From Chloroflexota bacterium (lineage in GTDB: Bacteria > Chloroflexota > Anaerolineae > Aggregatilineales > UBA3940): a stretch of DNA of 7,388 nucleotides. This document shows positions 5,991 to 7,388 of this stretch, piece by piece. Position 1 is the first letter of the stretch, and every line of letters begins with the position of its first letter. The notes under the pieces are model-generated. The model did not search any database and was not told the DNA's origin. It was given only the letters and a program-made list of their open reading frames with translations. The stretch spans positions 1 through 7,388 of the forward strand of contig JAHEME010000130.1 in assembly GCA_024643825.1 (NCBI GenBank), read 5' to 3'. The translations under genes and the position numbers were made by a program.

Positions 5991-7124
5991 TCACTCCGCC
6001 ATTGGCGCAGGCGGAACGAGTTCCTTATCCTCGACCGGGTTTTCGGTGAGGATGATCTTCCCCTCGGCGATCTGCTCCTCCACCAGTTCGCGGAACCACT
6101 GGGCCATTAGCGGAAAGCCCGCTTCGACCATGGGTTTCATCGCGTCGATGTTCTCACCTTCGGTGGGATACTCGCCCGACAAGTACAGCTCTGATCCATT
6201 CGCAGTACGCACCAGCCCCAATGTAGCGCGATAGACCAGCCCCATCGCTCGATTGAGACAGGTGTAGTAGAACTCGCTGGGGTTCCAGTCGAGGATCAGA
6301 TAGTCAACAATCCCGCCTGTACCATGGATGCAGTGCATATCTGCTCCTTCTTTGATCCGTCCTTCTCCGCCATCCGTCCGGGTGATCGAGTCTTGCCCGC
6401 TCCAGCGGGCCGCAAGCTTGAGATCAACGAGTAGATTCCATGCTGCCTCCGGCGGGAGAGGTACGTCAAACGCGCCGTAAATCCAGGCATCCTCGCGCGG
6501 GATGACGATGTGTTCCTTTTCCCGCTCGGCCTTCCACGCCGCTTCCAGCGAGTAGATGTGCATCTTCACCTCGCCGATATGTTCATATGTCTCCTGGTGA
6601 TCGATGAGGGGCTGCACCATCGTTTCGCCGCCCAACTGCTGTAAGGCGGCATCGGTGATCAGCGCGTAGCCGTTCAACCCGGTGTTCTCCTTGACCGAGT
6701 TCTTCATCATGCGGTGGGCGATGATCACATCGGAGCCGACTAGCTCCTGCTTTCCGCCCATCTCCTGCACCATATACGATCCGTGATGCAGGAACACCTT
6801 GAGATCGAGAATGTTCATGTTGACGCACGCATTGCACGTACAGCTTGAGTTGACCTTCATCAGTTCGAGCAGGCGGCGGAAGTCGTAATACAACCGCTCA
6901 ATGGTTTCGATCACGGTCTGCGGCTGCTGCTCGGTGGAATCGGGTAGGTAGAAGAGGATGGCGTCTCCCTGCATGTTGGAGAGGATCAGCGGCGACTTGA
7001 TCCGCGCAAGCTGCTTGTTGAACAGCTGTTGAAGGATATCGTTAGCGTGGTCAAGCTCCGACTTTGTGAGGAACATCGTATAGCCGGAGATGTCGGTGAG
7101 TAAGATGAAGCCTGTTTGAATCAT
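5991..7124 (-). CDS. DUF2652 cyclase-like domain fused to SRPBCC domain, 377 aa
   Basis: Residues 1-200 match DUF2652, a relative of class III nucleotidyl cyclases: FILLTDISGYTMFL at 6-19 carries the first metal Asp11, and MQGDAILFYL at 51-60 the second, Asp54. GSDVIIAHRMMKNSV at 130-144 stands where cyclases have their Asn/Arg catalytic motif, but that Asn is replaced by Ile134, so cyclase activity is doubtful. CTCNAC at 95-100 is a Cys-x-Cys-x2-Cys cluster able to bind a metal. Residues 215-350 form an SRPBCC domain (FDVPLPPEAAWNLLVDLKLAARWS ...), which is often found with this domain. The last 30 residues are Pro/Glu-rich and probably flexible. The protein should be soluble. GGAG lies nine nt upstream of the ATG. 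It heads the operon with the Nudix gene. Role unknown; ligand-controlled nucleotide signalling is a hypothesis. Confidence 0.88.
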   Translation of the reverse strand: MIQTGFILLTDISGYTMFLTKSELDHANDILQQLFNKQLARIKSPLILSNMQGDAILFYLPDSTEQQPQTVIETIERLYYDFRRLLELMKVNSSCTCNACVNMNILDLKVFLHHGSYMVQEMGGKQELVGSDVIIAHRMMKNSVKENTGLNGYALITDAALQQLGGETMVQPLIDHQETYEHIGEVKMHIYSLEAAWKAEREKEHIVIPREDAWIYGAFDVPLPPEAAWNLLVDLKLAARWSGQDSITRTDGGEGRIKEGADMHCIHGTGGIVDYLILDWNPSEFYYTCLNRAMGLVYRATLGLVRTANGSELYLSGEYPTEGENIDAMKPMVEAGFPLMAQWFRELVEEQIAEGKIILTENPVEDKELVPPAPMAE

Positions 7125-7297
7125 ACTTTTTTGCTCCCATACATCAGAATGCGCCGAGTGTAGATCGCCTTATGCGAAAACACCAGCCGATTTACCGGAG
7201 GAATGTACGTAACTTCCCCTGCGCGAAATGGCGGGGCGTAGTTGCTCTGATCCCGGTAAAATAGGAAGCATCAACAATCAGCCAGGAGGAGAAATCA
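7125..7297. other. Divergent intergenic region with 8-nt inverted repeat
   Basis: This gap separates the DUF2652 gene from the plus-strand gene at 7298. TTTACCGG (7191-7198) and CCGGTAAA (7253-7260) are exact reverse complements 54 nt apart and could be two half operators, though an 8-nt match can be chance. No good -35/-10 pair was found for either gene. Confidence 0.3.
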
Positions 7298-7388
7298 ATG
7301 GCGAAGCGCAGCAGCGGCGGTAAAGCCGGACGAAAGGTCGCGCAGGAACAAAAACGGCGCAGCCAGATCATCACCCGAATCCTCATCG
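7298..7388 (+). CDS. Start of a basic, probably membrane-anchored protein (runs off the right edge)
   Basis: Thirty codons are visible. AGGAGG (7284-7289) lies eight nt before the ATG, one of the best ribosome binding sites in the window. The N-terminus is very basic (MAKRSSGGKAGRKVAQEQKRR) and is followed by SQIITRILI, which looks like the beginning of a membrane helix. This layout, a long basic tail before one helix, occurs in secreted thioredoxin-like or DUF3105-type proteins of this kind of bacterium, but there is too little sequence to choose. It is divergent from the DUF2652 gene. Confidence 0.72.
   Translation, partial: MAKRSSGGKAGRKVAQEQKRRSQIITRILI

Noticed and set aside
7192..7386. 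Minus-strand frame of 64 codons at the right edge
   Set aside because: It is antisense to the plus-strand gene with the strong AGGAGG site and covers the divergent regulatory gap; no ribosome binding site was visible for it.

Overview
The window looks like an accessory stretch of a bacterial chromosome, moderately GC-rich apart from a visibly AT-richer left end (about 1-560). The protein set (a DUF2652 cyclase-like protein, START-like SRPBCC proteins, a two-helix membrane protein with a YRVYY-type tail, a short HicB/HicA pair and ArsM) resembles what is found in Chloroflexota, especially Anaerolineae-like genomes. That placement rests on recognition of families, not on a search. The genetic code is standard, because several intact genes end in TGA.

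Layout from left to right: (1) 1-527, minus strand: a cut-off membrane protein preceded by a very charged 77-residue protein. (2) 632-2307: a two-helix membrane protein (minus), a divergent four-cysteine lipoprotein (plus) and a membrane-anchored protein (minus) convergent with it. (3) 2308-2817: no intact gene. It holds two tandem perfect hairpins, an orphan antitoxin gene interrupted by an in-frame TGA at codon 8, and the terminator of the next gene. (4) 2818-3692: arsM (arsenite S-adenosylmethionine methyltransferase, minus) with a consensus -35/-10 promoter. A palindrome covers the -35 and the spacer, and a second copy of the site lies beside the ribosome binding site. This is typical ArsR-type control, but no arsR lies in the window. 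(5) 3736-5339, minus: SRPBCC protein, family I inorganic pyrophosphatase, short HicB antitoxin and HicA toxin. HicA has proline where the family has its catalytic histidine. (6) 5474-7124, minus: a cyclase-fold DUF2652/SRPBCC fusion followed 13 nt later by a Nudix hydrolase. (7) 7298-7388, plus: the start of a gene with a strong ribosome binding site, running off the window.

How the genes fit together: arsM is a self-contained arsenic detoxification unit. The DUF2652-SRPBCC and Nudix genes form a tight pair, and the SRPBCC-pyrophosphatase pair follows in the same direction. Cyclase-fold, Nudix and pyrophosphatase activities all concern nucleotide phosphates or pyrophosphate, but a shared pathway is only a hypothesis. 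The two toxin-antitoxin relics (one broken antitoxin, one probably inactive toxin) suggest a region where addiction modules arrive and decay.

The strongest points for follow-up are the HicA His-to-Pro change, the double operator of arsM, the TGA-interrupted antitoxin and the tandem hairpin repeat.
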